NCBI GenBank assembly: GCA_030682755.1
Contig: JAUXNR010000424.1
Span: forward strand, 1-5,681
Origin: Flavobacterium sp.
Lineage (GTDB): Bacteria; Bacteroidota; Bacteroidia; Flavobacteriales; Flavobacteriaceae
Reading direction: 5' to 3'
Length of the DNA stretch: 5,681 bases
This document shows, piece by piece, positions 1 to 5,681 of this stretch. Position 1 is the first letter of the stretch; every line of letters starts with the position of its first letter. The notes below the pieces were generated by a model, which was not told the DNA's origin, made no database searches, and saw only the letters and a program-made list of their open reading frames with translations. A program made the translations under genes and the position numbers.

Positions 1-2
1 TT

Positions 3-245
3 GGAGATTTAAATCAAATGTTATTTTCTGTTTTTCCAAATCCTGCAAATGACGTGTTGAATTTTCAGGCTGAAGTGCCTTTAAAAAATGTAAATATCTA
101 CAATAATGTGGGTCAATTGATTTTTAGCCAAAATTTAAGAAATACTTTTGAATCCATTATGGTTTCTGAATTACATTCGGGTGTTTATATTGCTCAATTA
201 GAGACAGATTATGGAGTAAAGACCTTGAAATTTGTCAAAAGATAA
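3..245 (+). CDS. Secreted protein, C-terminal fragment with T9SS type A sorting domain (5' partial)
   Basis: Eighty codons of an open frame enter from the left edge and end at TAA 243-245. They match the C-terminal sorting domain (type A family) that directs Bacteroidota proteins through the type IX secretion system to the cell surface or medium. Visible hallmarks are the FPNPAND motif (visible residues 11-17) followed by a beta-strand, the VNIYNNVGQ strand-turn, LHSGVYIAQLE, and a basic end KTLKFVKR. The family fold is a small beta-sandwich that is normally cleaved after export. The frame is open upstream of the ATG at 18 (GDLNQ precedes it), and the sorting-domain match sits right at this methionine, so 18 is an internal codon and not a start. 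The passenger domain, and so the protein's actual function, lies outside the window. A hairpin terminator begins ten bases after the stop. Confidence 0.88.
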   Translation, partial: GDLNQMLFSVFPNPANDVLNFQAEVPLKNVNIYNNVGQLIFSQNLRNTFESIMVSELHSGVYIAQLETDYGVKTLKFVKR

Positions 246-254
246 TTTCATAGT

Positions 255-301
255 AGCCGATTACTAAAGAAAACAATTTATTTTTTTAGTAATCGGCTTT
301 T
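255..301 (+). terminator. Rho-independent terminator of the sorting-domain gene
   Basis: AGCCGATTACTAAA (255-268) pairs perfectly with TTTAGTAATCGGCT (285-298). The stem can extend inward by one G-U and three A-U pairs (269-272 with 281-284), leaving an eight-base loop at 273-280. TTTT (298-301) follows on the plus strand, giving a weak U-tail. On the minus strand no T-run follows the hairpin, so it should work mainly for the plus-strand gene. The right arm and part of the loop are also the last codons and stop of the convergent regulator gene. Confidence 0.8.
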
Positions 302-853
302 CATTTTACTAAAAAACTCCGGGGTTACACCAATATAAGATGCGATTTGTTTTTGAGGCACCCGTTGAATCAAAGTTGGATATCTTTTACAGAATTTTTC
401 AAAGCGATCTTCGGCAGATAAACTTAAATTATCCATCAACCGTTCTTGGTGAGCAACCAAAGAATTTTCGGTTAAAATTCTAAAAAAACGTTCCAGTTTC
501 GGAATTTCAAAATATAATTGTTCTTGATTTTCTTTGGATAACAAAACCACTTCCGAATCTTCTAAAACTTCAATAAACAAATTGCCGGGTTTTTGAGAAA
601 GTAAGCTGTACATATCGCCAATCCACCAACCTTCACAAGCAAAATGGAGAACATGTTCTACAATATTATCATTGATATTGAAACTTCGAAGTAATCCGGA
701 ATTGACAAAATAAGACTGTTTGCAAATTTCTCCCGCATTGTGTAAAATGGTTTTTGCTTTATATTGCTGTGTTTCAATTTTAGACAAAAAAAACTGTTCC
801 TCTTCTTTAGAAAGCGATACAATTTTTGAAATGTTGTCTAAAATTAAAGCCAT
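278..853 (-). CDS. Crp/Fnr-family transcriptional regulator
   Basis: A 191-residue cytoplasmic DNA-binding protein. Residues about 20-120 look like a cyclic-nucleotide-binding-type beta-barrel (FVNSGLLRSF at 49-58, WWIGDMYSLL at 76-85). A helical linker leads to a C-terminal winged helix-turn-helix at about 148-191, with RVPQKQIASYIGVTPEFFSKM (164-184) as the HTH; the RVPQ..IASYIGVTPE string is typical of Bacteroidota members. Length is usual for this group. No arginine lies between G79 and S100, where E. coli CRP has its phosphate-binding Arg, and there is no N-terminal cysteine cluster as in Fnr (cysteines only at 44, 73 and 155), so neither cAMP nor an Fe-S cluster is an obvious ligand. 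The ATG shares its A with the purT stop (TAATG at 855-851 on the minus strand), which fixes the start and suggests translational coupling. The stop lies in the loop of the convergent terminator. Targets are unknown; a link to purine or formate metabolism is only suggested by position. Confidence 0.9.
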   Translation of the reverse strand: MALILDNISKIVSLSKEEEQFFLSKIETQQYKAKTILHNAGEICKQSYFVNSGLLRSFNINDNIVEHVLHFACEGWWIGDMYSLLSQKPGNLFIEVLEDSEVVLLSKENQEQLYFEIPKLERFFRILTENSLVAHQERLMDNLSLSAEDRFEKFCKRYPTLIQRVPQKQIASYIGVTPEFFSKMKSRLLKK

Positions 854-2019
854 TATACATTTACTTTTACCAATTGAGCTGCTGTTTTGGCTTTTTCAAC
901 AATAATTTCTAAAGGAATTTCCAAAGAGTCATTTACTAAAGCAACACCCATTCTTCGATACGGTCTTGATGTAGGCTTGCCAAAAATTCTAAAATCTGTT
1001 TTAGGTAATCCGGCAATTTTTTCTATGCCTGAAAAAGTTGGATTGTTTGAATTTTCGGAAGCTAAAATAACCGCACTTGCTCCGGCTTTTTCTAAGGTAA
1101 TTTCTGCAATCGGTAAACTTAAAACAGCTCGTAAATGCAATTCAAATTCATTAAAATTTTGTGTTCCGGCTAATGTTACCATTCCGGTATCGTGAGGTCT
1201 TGGAGATAATTCGGAGAAATAAACGCCTTCATTAGTTAGGAAAAATTCCACGCCAAATAATCCGGCTCCGCCTAACGCTTCGGTAACTTTTCTTGCCATA
1301 TCTTGAGCTTCCAAAATATCTTTTTCAGAAACGTTTGCGGGTTGCCAACTTTCTTGGTAATCGCCTCGCTCTTGTCGGTGACCAATAGGAGCACAAAATA
1401 AAGTGGGTAAATTATTGTTTTGAGTTACCGTTAATAACGTGATTTCCGAATTAAAATTCACAAACGCTTCCACAATTACTTCTACCACATCACCACGAGA
1501 ACCTTCCACGGCATAGTTCCAAGCTTTCGTGATATCTTCATGTGATTTGATGGTCGATTGTCCTTTTCCTGACGAACTCATTAAAGGTTTGACTACACAA
1601 GGAATTCCAACTTCTGAAACCGCTTTTTCTAATTCTTCTGCCGAAGTTGCATAGCGATAATTTGCTGTTCGTAATCCTAATTCTTTTGCAGCCAAATCAC
1701 GAATGGCTTTTCGGTTCATAGTAAAATTTGCTGCTTTTGCAGACGGAACAACGGTTATGCCTTGTTTTTCATAGTCATAAAAACGTTCGGTTCTGATGGC
1801 TTCAATTTCAGGCACAATAAAATCAGGTTGGTGTTTGGCTACAATTCGATCAAGTTCGGCACTGTCTAACATATTAATGACTTCAAAACCATGAGCCACT
1901 TGCATAGCGGGAGCATTTTCATAACTATCAACAGCAATAATTGTTTGGCCGATGCGTTGTGCGGCAATTACAAATTCTTTTCCGAGTTCTCCGGAACCGA
2001 GTAGGAGTATTTTTGACAT
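853..2019 (-). CDS. purT: Formate-dependent phosphoribosylglycinamide formyltransferase (GAR transformylase 2)
   Basis: A 388-residue cytoplasmic enzyme of the ATP-grasp superfamily, close in length to E. coli PurT (about 392). It makes formyl-GAR from GAR, formate and ATP, the third step of de novo purine synthesis, without using formyl-tetrahydrofolate. Visible motifs: N-terminal GSGELGKE (8-15); VPEIEAI (69-75); MNRKAIR (101-107); the ATP-grasp loop [11 protein letters not shown] (144-154); [14 protein letters not shown] (214-227), a PurT signature; GLFGVEFF (253-260); [13 protein letters not shown] (268-280) with metal-binding Glu; RIFGKP (344-349) and RRMGVAL (355-361) at the C-terminus. 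These separate it from its relatives PurK and PurD. The start at 2019 gives the expected N-terminus just before the first beta-strand. The gene begins only 20 bases after the T-run of the upstream aminotransferase terminator, and overlaps the Crp/Fnr regulator by one base at its 3' end. No residue expected in the active site appears to be missing. Confidence 0.96.
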   Translation of the reverse strand: MSKILLLGSGELGKEFVIAAQRIGQTIIAVDSYENAPAMQVAHGFEVINMLDSAELDRIVAKHQPDFIVPEIEAIRTERFYDYEKQGITVVPSAKAANFTMNRKAIRDLAAKELGLRTANYRYATSAEELEKAVSEVGIPCVVKPLMSSSGKGQSTIKSHEDITKAWNYAVEGSRGDVVEVIVEAFVNFNSEITLLTVTQNNNLPTLFCAPIGHRQERGDYQESWQPANVSEKDILEAQDMARKVTEALGGAGLFGVEFFLTNEGVYFSELSPRPHDTGMVTLAGTQNFNEFELHLRAVLSLPIAEITLEKAGASAVILASENSNNPTFSGIEKIAGLPKTDFRIFGKPTSRPYRRMGVALVNDSLEIPLEIIVEKAKTAAQLVKVNV

Positions 2020-2039
2020 TTTTATTGTGAATTATAAAT

Positions 2040-2066
2040 AAAAAAAGCCCCAAGTTTCCTTGAGGC
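2040..2066 (-). terminator. Rho-independent terminator after the aminotransferase gene
   Basis: Read on the minus strand, GCCTCAAG (2066-2059) pairs with CTTGGGGC (2054-2047) through eight pairs including one G-U. The loop GAAA (2058-2055) is a GNRA tetraloop, and seven Ts (2046-2040) follow. It starts nine bases after the aminotransferase stop codon. This is a strong canonical terminator and marks the end of the desaturase-aminotransferase unit. Confidence 0.92.
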
Positions 2067-2075
2067 ACTATAGGT

Positions 2076-3260
2076 TTAAGCTAAAACTTCTTTAATTCTT
2101 CGCAAAGCTTCGGTGAGTTGTTCTTCGCTAGTAGCATAAGAAAATCTTATGCAGTTAGGGTTTCCAAAAGCATCACCTGTTACAGTTGCAACATTTGCTT
2201 CAGCTAATAAATACATCGAAAAATCAGTAGCATCTTTTATTAAAGTTCCGCGTAACGTTTTTCCAAAGAAATAAGAAACATCAGGAAATACATAAAAAGC
2301 ACCTTCAGGGACATTAATTTTTAATCCTGGAATTTCTTTGATTAAACCCACGACTAAATCTCTTCTTTTGTGGAAAGCTTCCACCATGTAATTTAGTACT
2401 TTTGGGTCGGCATCTACAGCGGCAATCGTAGCTCGTTGAGCAATAGAATTGGCTCCAGATGTTACTTGGCCTTGCATTTTTGTACACGCTTTTGCGATGA
2501 ATTCCGGTGCTCCGATGTAACCGATTCTCCATCCGGTCATAGCGAATGCTTTGGCAACACCATTTACGGTGATGGTTCTTTCAAACATTCCCGGAACGGA
2601 AGCAATGCTGCAAAAAGTTCCTGAAAAATTAATGTGTTCGTAGATTTCATCGGCAACTACATAAATGTTTGGATACTTTTCCAACACTTTGGAAATGGCT
2701 GTAAATTCTTCACGACTATAAACAGATCCGCTTGGGTTGCAAGGCGAACTGTACCAAATCATTTTTGTTTTTGGCGTAATCGCTTTTTCAAGTTGTTCAG
2801 GTGTGATTTTAAAATCACTTTCAACTGAAGTTGGTACTTCAACAGGAATTCCACCCGACATTTTGATGATTTCGTAATAACTCACCCAATAAGGTGCAGG
2901 TAAAATTACTTCATCTCCTTCGTTTAACATCACTTGGGCGATGTTGTAAAGAGATTGCTTTGCACCTGTGGAAACAACAATGTTTGCCGGTTTATAGTCT
3001 AAATTGTTATCTCTTTTGAATTTTCGGCAAATAGCTTCTTTTAATTCGGCATAACCATCAACAGGCGAATAAGTGCTATAATTTTCGTCGATTGCTTTTT
3101 TTGCGGCTTCTTTAATAAAGTCGGGTGTGTTAAAATCAGGTTCACCTAAACTTAAACTGATGATGTCTTTTCCTTGAGCTTTTAATTCTCTAGCCAATGC
3201 TGCCATGGCCAAAGTTTGAGAAGTAGATAAATTATTAATTCTATCCGATAACGAATTCAT
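2076..3260 (-). CDS. Pyridoxal-phosphate aminotransferase, Thermus-type aspartate aminotransferase
   Basis: A 394-residue cytoplasmic fold-type I aminotransferase, colinear over its whole length with the Thermus aspartate aminotransferase class. The expected reaction is aspartate plus 2-oxoglutarate to oxaloacetate plus glutamate. Visible motifs: GEPDFNTP (39-46), substrate loop; STGAKQSLY (97-105), PLP phosphate region, where K101 matches the lysine that recognises the distal carboxylate in the Thermus enzyme; PYW with stacking W125; NPSG with N175; D204 and Y207 contacting the PLP ring; NGVAKAFAMTGWRIGY (233-248), with K237 forming the Schiff base and R245 nearby; and R372 in IRFSYA for the substrate alpha-carboxylate. 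Several members of this class also transaminate prephenate or other amino acids, so the substrate is less certain than the chemistry. The ATG at 3260 gives the normal N-terminus. The desaturase stop lies 31 bases upstream with no terminator between them, so cotranscription is likely; a terminator follows the gene. Confidence 0.92.
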   Translation of the reverse strand: MNSLSDRINNLSTSQTLAMAALARELKAQGKDIISLSLGEPDFNTPDFIKEAAKKAIDENYSTYSPVDGYAELKEAICRKFKRDNNLDYKPANIVVSTGAKQSLYNIAQVMLNEGDEVILPAPYWVSYYEIIKMSGGIPVEVPTSVESDFKITPEQLEKAITPKTKMIWYSSPCNPSGSVYSREEFTAISKVLEKYPNIYVVADEIYEHINFSGTFCSIASVPGMFERTITVNGVAKAFAMTGWRIGYIGAPEFIAKACTKMQGQVTSGANSIAQRATIAAVDADPKVLNYMVEAFHKRRDLVVGLIKEIPGLKINVPEGAFYVFPDVSYFFGKTLRGTLIKDATDFSMYLLAEANVATVTGDAFGNPNCIRFSYATSEEQLTEALRRIKEVLA

Positions 3261-3291
3261 TATAGTTGTGTTTTGTGGTTGTAAAATTTAA

Positions 3292-4386
3292 TTATGCCAT
3301 TTGTGGCTCTTGCCCTAATTCTTTCAAATGTTTAAAGTGAGCAATAACGGCACTTCGCATTGTTTTGAATTCATGATAAGGAAGGTTACATTCTTTTGCA
3401 GTCTCTTTTACGATATCTGCAATTTTGCCATAATGAACATGACTGATATTTGGAAAAATATGATGTTCAATTTGATGATTTAAACCTCCGGTATACCAAT
3501 TTACAATCCAATTTTTAGGTGCAAAATTAGCGGTTGTAAATAATTGATGAATGGCCCAAGTGTTTTCTATTTCTCCGTTTTCATCAGGAACAGGATTTGT
3601 AGTTTCGTCCACAACGTGTGCCAATTGAAAAACAATACTAAGAATTAAGCCTGCGGTATAGTGCATCACTGCAAAACCAAGTACAACTTTCCACCAAGTG
3701 ATTCCCATTAACATGGGTAAAACTAACCATATTGAGAAGTATATTACTTTAGTTATGATTAGAGTTGTCCATAAAATTTTGGGACTTTTTGGTTCGCCAT
3801 ACGACAACTTACGTTTCAGGTAAGCTCTCATTTGTTTAAAATCAGTTGTAATTGCCCAATTGAAAGTTAACAAACCATAAAGAAATACCGAATAGTAATG
3901 TTGAAATTTATGAAAATATCTCCATTCTGATTGTTTAGAAAAACGGATTACTCTTCCGGCATCTAAATCTTCATCGTGTCCTACAATATTTGTATAAGTA
4001 TGGTGCAAAACATTATGTTGCACTTGCCAGTTATAAACATTTCCGGCTAGAATATAAATACTTCCTCCCATTATTTTGTTTAACCATGGTTTGTTAGAGT
4101 AGGAGCCATGATTGCCATCATGCATTACATTCATTCCAACACCAGCCATTCCAACACCAATCACTACATTAAGTAAAAGATATGTCCAAAACGGCATGTC
4201 CATTGCTAAAAGGAAAAAATATGGTGTTAAGAAAATTGAGAACATCACGATAGTTTTTAAGTGAAGCTTCCAGTTTCCGGTTTTTTGAATATTGTTTTCT
4301 TTGAAGTAGTTGTTAACCCGGGAGTTAAGTGTTCTAAAAAATTTTAGATTATCTTGTTTTGAAAAAGTTGGAATTGTGGTAATCAT
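3292..4386 (-). CDS. Membrane fatty acid (acyl lipid/acyl-CoA) desaturase
   Basis: A 364-residue integral membrane di-iron desaturase that introduces a double bond into fatty acyl chains. All three histidine boxes are present: HDGNH (89-93), HNVLHH (124-129) and QIEHH (305-309, in NHQIEHHIFPNISH). An additional His lies in QLAHVVDE (H257), a region that commonly supplies a metal ligand. Hydrophobic spans are visible at about 46-62, 67-87, 204-225 and 232-255, with shorter ones near 107-118 and 165-180, matching the family's two hairpins with the histidines on the cytoplasmic face. QxxHH as the third box is typical of front-end and linoleoyl-CoA-type desaturases, but no cytochrome b5 domain is fused; the N-terminus is a short soluble segment. 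Regioselectivity and acyl carrier (CoA, ACP or lipid) cannot be read from the sequence. The start at 4386 lies about 20 bases after a TAnnTTTG promoter element. It is the first gene of a probable two-gene unit with the downstream aminotransferase. Likely role: membrane fluidity control. Confidence 0.93.
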   Translation of the reverse strand: MITTIPTFSKQDNLKFFRTLNSRVNNYFKENNIQKTGNWKLHLKTIVMFSIFLTPYFFLLAMDMPFWTYLLLNVVIGVGMAGVGMNVMHDGNHGSYSNKPWLNKIMGGSIYILAGNVYNWQVQHNVLHHTYTNIVGHDEDLDAGRVIRFSKQSEWRYFHKFQHYYSVFLYGLLTFNWAITTDFKQMRAYLKRKLSYGEPKSPKILWTTLIITKVIYFSIWLVLPMLMGITWWKVVLGFAVMHYTAGLILSIVFQLAHVVDETTNPVPDENGEIENTWAIHQLFTTANFAPKNWIVNWYTGGLNHQIEHHIFPNISHVHYGKIADIVKETAKECNLPYHEFKTMRSAVIAHFKHLKELGQEPQMA

Positions 4387-4405
4387 GTATTATATAAATT
4401 TTTTT

Positions 4406-4413
4406 CAAAGGTA
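4406..4413 (-). promoter_or_regulatory. Bacteroidota-type -7 promoter element for the desaturase gene
   Basis: On the minus strand the bases read TACCTTTG, an exact match to the TAnnTTTG consensus used by the Bacteroidota primary sigma factor. It ends 19 bases before the desaturase ATG, so the transcript would have a leader of roughly 12-15 bases. No good TTG-type -33 element sits at the usual spacing; the nearest TTTG (4444-4441) is 27 bases away, longer than normal. Confidence 0.6.
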
Positions 4414-4434
4414 AGTATTAATATAAATCATAAC

Positions 4435-4459
4435 GTTGAACAAACAATAAAATTTCAAC
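4435..4459. repeat. Small inverted repeat GTTGAA-N13-TTCAAC between the divergent promoters
   Basis: GTTGAA (4435-4440) and TTCAAC (4454-4459) are perfect inverted copies separated by 13 bases. They lie between the two divergent -7 elements, and the left half sits about where the desaturase promoter's -33 region would be. The placement would suit an operator for a dimeric regulator. Six-base half-sites in AT-rich DNA can arise by chance, so this is only a candidate. Confidence 0.25.
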
Positions 4460-4470
4460 ATCAAATTGTT

Positions 4471-4478
4471 TACTTTTG
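4471..4478 (+). promoter_or_regulatory. Bacteroidota-type -7 promoter element for rsmG
   Basis: TACTTTTG is an exact match to the TAnnTTTG consensus. It ends 16 bases before the rsmG ATG, implying a very short leader of about 9-13 bases. A clear -33 TTG is not seen at the normal distance; the closest upstream TTG (4436-4438) is 32 bases away. No Shine-Dalgarno sequence precedes the ATG, as is usual in this phylum. Confidence 0.6.
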
Positions 4479-4494
4479 TTAAAAATGACACAAA

Positions 4495-5124
4495 ATGGAA
4501 GAAATAATAAAGTATTTTCCTAACTTATCTGAAAATCAGGTTGTTCAATTTAAAAAGCTGAGTGAATTATACTACGATTGGAATGCAAAAATTAATGTGA
4601 TTTCACGCAAAGATATTGATGAATTGTATGTGAAACATGTTTTGCATTCATTAGGTATTGCCAAAGTAATGGAATTTCTACCAAAATCAACAGTTTTGGA
4701 TGTTGGAACAGGTGGCGGATTTCCCGGAATTCCTTTAGCAATTCTTTTTCCTGAAACAAGATTTTATCTTATTGATGTGATTGCCAAAAAAATAAAAGTA
4801 GTTAATGAAGTAGCTTCTGCTTTGGGATTAGAAAATGTGAAAGCAGAGCAAATGCGTGCTGAAAATGTAAAAGGCGATTTTGACTTTATTGTAAGTCGTG
4901 CAGTTACCAACATGCCTGATTTTGTTTCTTGGATAAAAGATAAAATTAAAAAGCAAAATAAACACGAACTTAAAAACGGAATATTGTATTTGAAAGGTGG
5001 TGATTTAACCGAAGAATTAAAAGATTTTCCAAAAGCAACAGAATACAATTTATCAAATTATTTTACAGAAGAATTTTTTGAAACGAAGAAAGTGGTGCAT
5101 TTGCCATTGAAGTTTAAAGCATAA
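4495..5124 (+). CDS. rsmG: 16S rRNA (guanine-527 N7) methyltransferase RsmG (GidB)
   Basis: A 209-residue cytoplasmic S-adenosylmethionine-dependent methyltransferase, almost the same length as E. coli RsmG (207). It methylates N7 of G527 in the 530 loop of 16S rRNA; loss in other bacteria gives low-level streptomycin resistance. Visible motifs: WNAKINVISRKD (29-40) and HVLHSL (48-53), both typical of the family's N-terminal helical part; the SAM-binding loop DVGTGGGFPGIPLAI (69-83); acidic D94 at the end of the second strand of the Rossmann fold; VSRAV (133-137); YLKGG (165-169). The ATG at 4495 gives the standard N-terminus. The gene is transcribed alone, with its own probable promoter upstream and a terminator starting one base after the stop. 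In many bacteria rsmG sits with mnmG or parAB; here it does not. Confidence 0.96.
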   Translation: MEEIIKYFPNLSENQVVQFKKLSELYYDWNAKINVISRKDIDELYVKHVLHSLGIAKVMEFLPKSTVLDVGTGGGFPGIPLAILFPETRFYLIDVIAKKIKVVNEVASALGLENVKAEQMRAENVKGDFDFIVSRAVTNMPDFVSWIKDKIKKQNKHELKNGILYLKGGDLTEELKDFPKATEYNLSNYFTEEFFETKKVVHLPLKFKA

Positions 5125-5153
5125 AAAAGTCCCGATTGTTTGTCGGGACTTTT
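5123..5153. terminator. Bidirectional rho-independent terminator between rsmG and pruA
   Basis: AAAAGTCCCGA (5125-5135) pairs with TCGGGACTTTT (5143-5153) in an 11-base-pair perfect stem with loop TTGTTTG (5136-5142). On the plus strand the stem ends in TTTT; on the minus strand the matching tail is six Ts (complement of 5128-5123). It therefore can end both rsmG, whose stop is at 5122-5124, and the convergent aldehyde dehydrogenase gene, whose stop is at 5174-5172. Confidence 0.9.
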
Positions 5154-5171
5154 CATATAAATCTACTACGA

Positions 5172-5681
5172 TTATCCTAAAAACGGATACCTGTAATTTT
5201 CAGGTGTTACAAAAGTTTCTTTAATTGTTCTTGGCGAAACCCAACGCAATAAGTTTTGAGCAGATCCTGCTTTATCGTTGGTGCCGGAAGCACGTGCTCC
5301 GCCAAAAGGTTGCATTCCTACAACTGCACCTGTTGGTTTATCGTTGATGTAGAAATTACCTGCACAATTTTCTAAAGCTTGCGTTGCTTCTGCAATAGCA
5401 TAACGATCCTGACTGAAAACAGCTCCGGTTAATGCGTACTCTGAAGTTTGATCAATTAACTGTAATGTTTCTTTCCAGTTGGCATCCTCATAAATATACA
5501 CTGTTAAAACCGGACCGAATAATTCAGTTTCCATTGTAGCATATTTTGGATTGGTTGTTAAAATAACCGTTGGCTCAACAAAATAGCCTTTGGATTTGTC
5601 ATAGTTTCCACCAAACAAAATTTCTGCATCAGCATCTTTTTTGGCTTGATCAATATATTTTGCCAATTTGTCAAACGATCC
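5172..5681 (-). CDS. pruA: L-glutamate gamma-semialdehyde dehydrogenase (1-pyrroline-5-carboxylate dehydrogenase), C-terminal part
   Basis: The last 169 residues of an NAD-dependent aldehyde dehydrogenase that oxidises glutamate semialdehyde (from P5C) to glutamate in proline breakdown. The frame is open to the window edge; visible residues begin GSFDKLAKYIDQ, so the TTG at 5666 is an internal leucine and not a start. Motifs: ETELFGP (visible 51-57), whose Glu normally contacts the NAD ribose; FYINDKPTGAVVGMQPFGG (visible 110-128); and RASGTNDKAG followed by LLRWVSPRTIKETF (visible 130-157), a string characteristic of the ALDH4/PruA branch rather than general aldehyde dehydrogenases. The catalytic Cys and general-base Glu lie in the missing N-terminal two-thirds. 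Monofunctional proteins of this branch are about 540 residues, but fusion to a PutA proline dehydrogenase domain cannot be excluded from this fragment. The gene is convergent with rsmG and ends at the shared terminator. Confidence 0.93.
   Translation of the reverse strand, partial: GSFDKLAKYIDQAKKDADAEILFGGNYDKSKGYFVEPTVILTTNPKYATMETELFGPVLTVYIYEDANWKETLQLIDQTSEYALTGAVFSQDRYAIAEATQALENCAGNFYINDKPTGAVVGMQPFGGARASGTNDKAGSAQNLLRWVSPRTIKETFVTPENYRYPFLG

Noticed and set aside
18..245. A complete 75-residue small protein starting at ATG 18
   Set aside because: The frame is open upstream to the window edge and the sequence is a T9SS C-terminal sorting domain, which occurs at the end of larger secreted proteins.
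720..905. A 61-codon plus-strand frame across the purT/regulator junction
   Set aside because: It is antisense to two confident coding sequences and its hydrophobic tail is a by-product of their codons; no promoter element precedes it.
887..1195. A 102-codon open frame on the plus strand, antisense to purT
   Set aside because: It lies wholly inside the well-supported purT gene, has no recognisable domain, and its composition is what the reverse of that gene would give.
2314..2828. Several 62-72-codon frames on both strands inside the aminotransferase gene
   Set aside because: All overlap a full-length conserved enzyme and encode Cys/Arg- or Phe-rich sequences with no family character.
4485..4523. 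A 12-codon frame (ATG at 4485) overlapping the rsmG start, as a possible leader peptide
   Set aside because: The ATG would lie at or before the predicted transcript 5' end, there is no ribosome-binding signal or attenuator-like hairpin, and the peptide has no telling residue run.
4764..5048. A 94-codon open frame on the minus strand, antisense to rsmG
   Set aside because: It is fully inside rsmG, with a low-complexity F/S/I-rich translation expected from reading an AT-rich gene backwards; no family match is visible.
5172..5666. A complete 164-residue protein starting at TTG 5666
   Set aside because: It is the C-terminal part of an aldehyde dehydrogenase whose frame continues beyond the window; the TTG is an internal leucine codon.

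Overview
The window looks like a chromosomal segment from a member of the Flavobacteriaceae (Bacteroidota), probably Flavobacterium or a close relative. The evidence is the low G+C, AT-rich spacers, start codons without Shine-Dalgarno sequences, two exact matches to the Bacteroidota -7 promoter element (TAnnTTTG), a type IX secretion C-terminal sorting domain, and a short Crp/Fnr-type regulator typical of that phylum. Genus is inferred from protein character, not from a database search.

Layout: (1) 3-245, plus strand, the 3' end of a secreted-protein gene whose visible part is a T9SS type A sorting domain, followed by a hairpin terminator. (2) 278-2019, minus strand, purT (formate-dependent GAR transformylase) followed by a Crp/Fnr-family regulator, joined by a TAATG stop/start overlap. 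(3) 2076-4386, minus strand, a membrane fatty acid desaturase followed 31 bases later by a Thermus-type aspartate aminotransferase, closed by a strong terminator just before purT. (4) 4387-4494, a divergent intergenic region with one -7 promoter element facing each way. (5) 4495-5124, plus strand, rsmG. (6) 5125-5153, a bidirectional terminator. (7) 5172-5681, minus strand, the C-terminal third of a PruA-type L-glutamate gamma-semialdehyde dehydrogenase, cut by the window edge.

The genes are mostly core metabolism and housekeeping: purine synthesis, amino-acid transamination, membrane lipid unsaturation, 16S rRNA methylation and proline breakdown. They do not form one obvious pathway. I see no mobile element, CRISPR array, tRNA, rRNA, phage gene, toxin-antitoxin pair or defence system, and nothing that amounts to a new biological system. 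The points worth a second look are local: a terminator whose stem encodes the last codons of the convergent regulator gene, the tight coupling of purT to a Crp/Fnr regulator that lacks the cAMP-binding arginine, and the compact divergent promoter region. There is no gene-free stretch longer than 300 bases.
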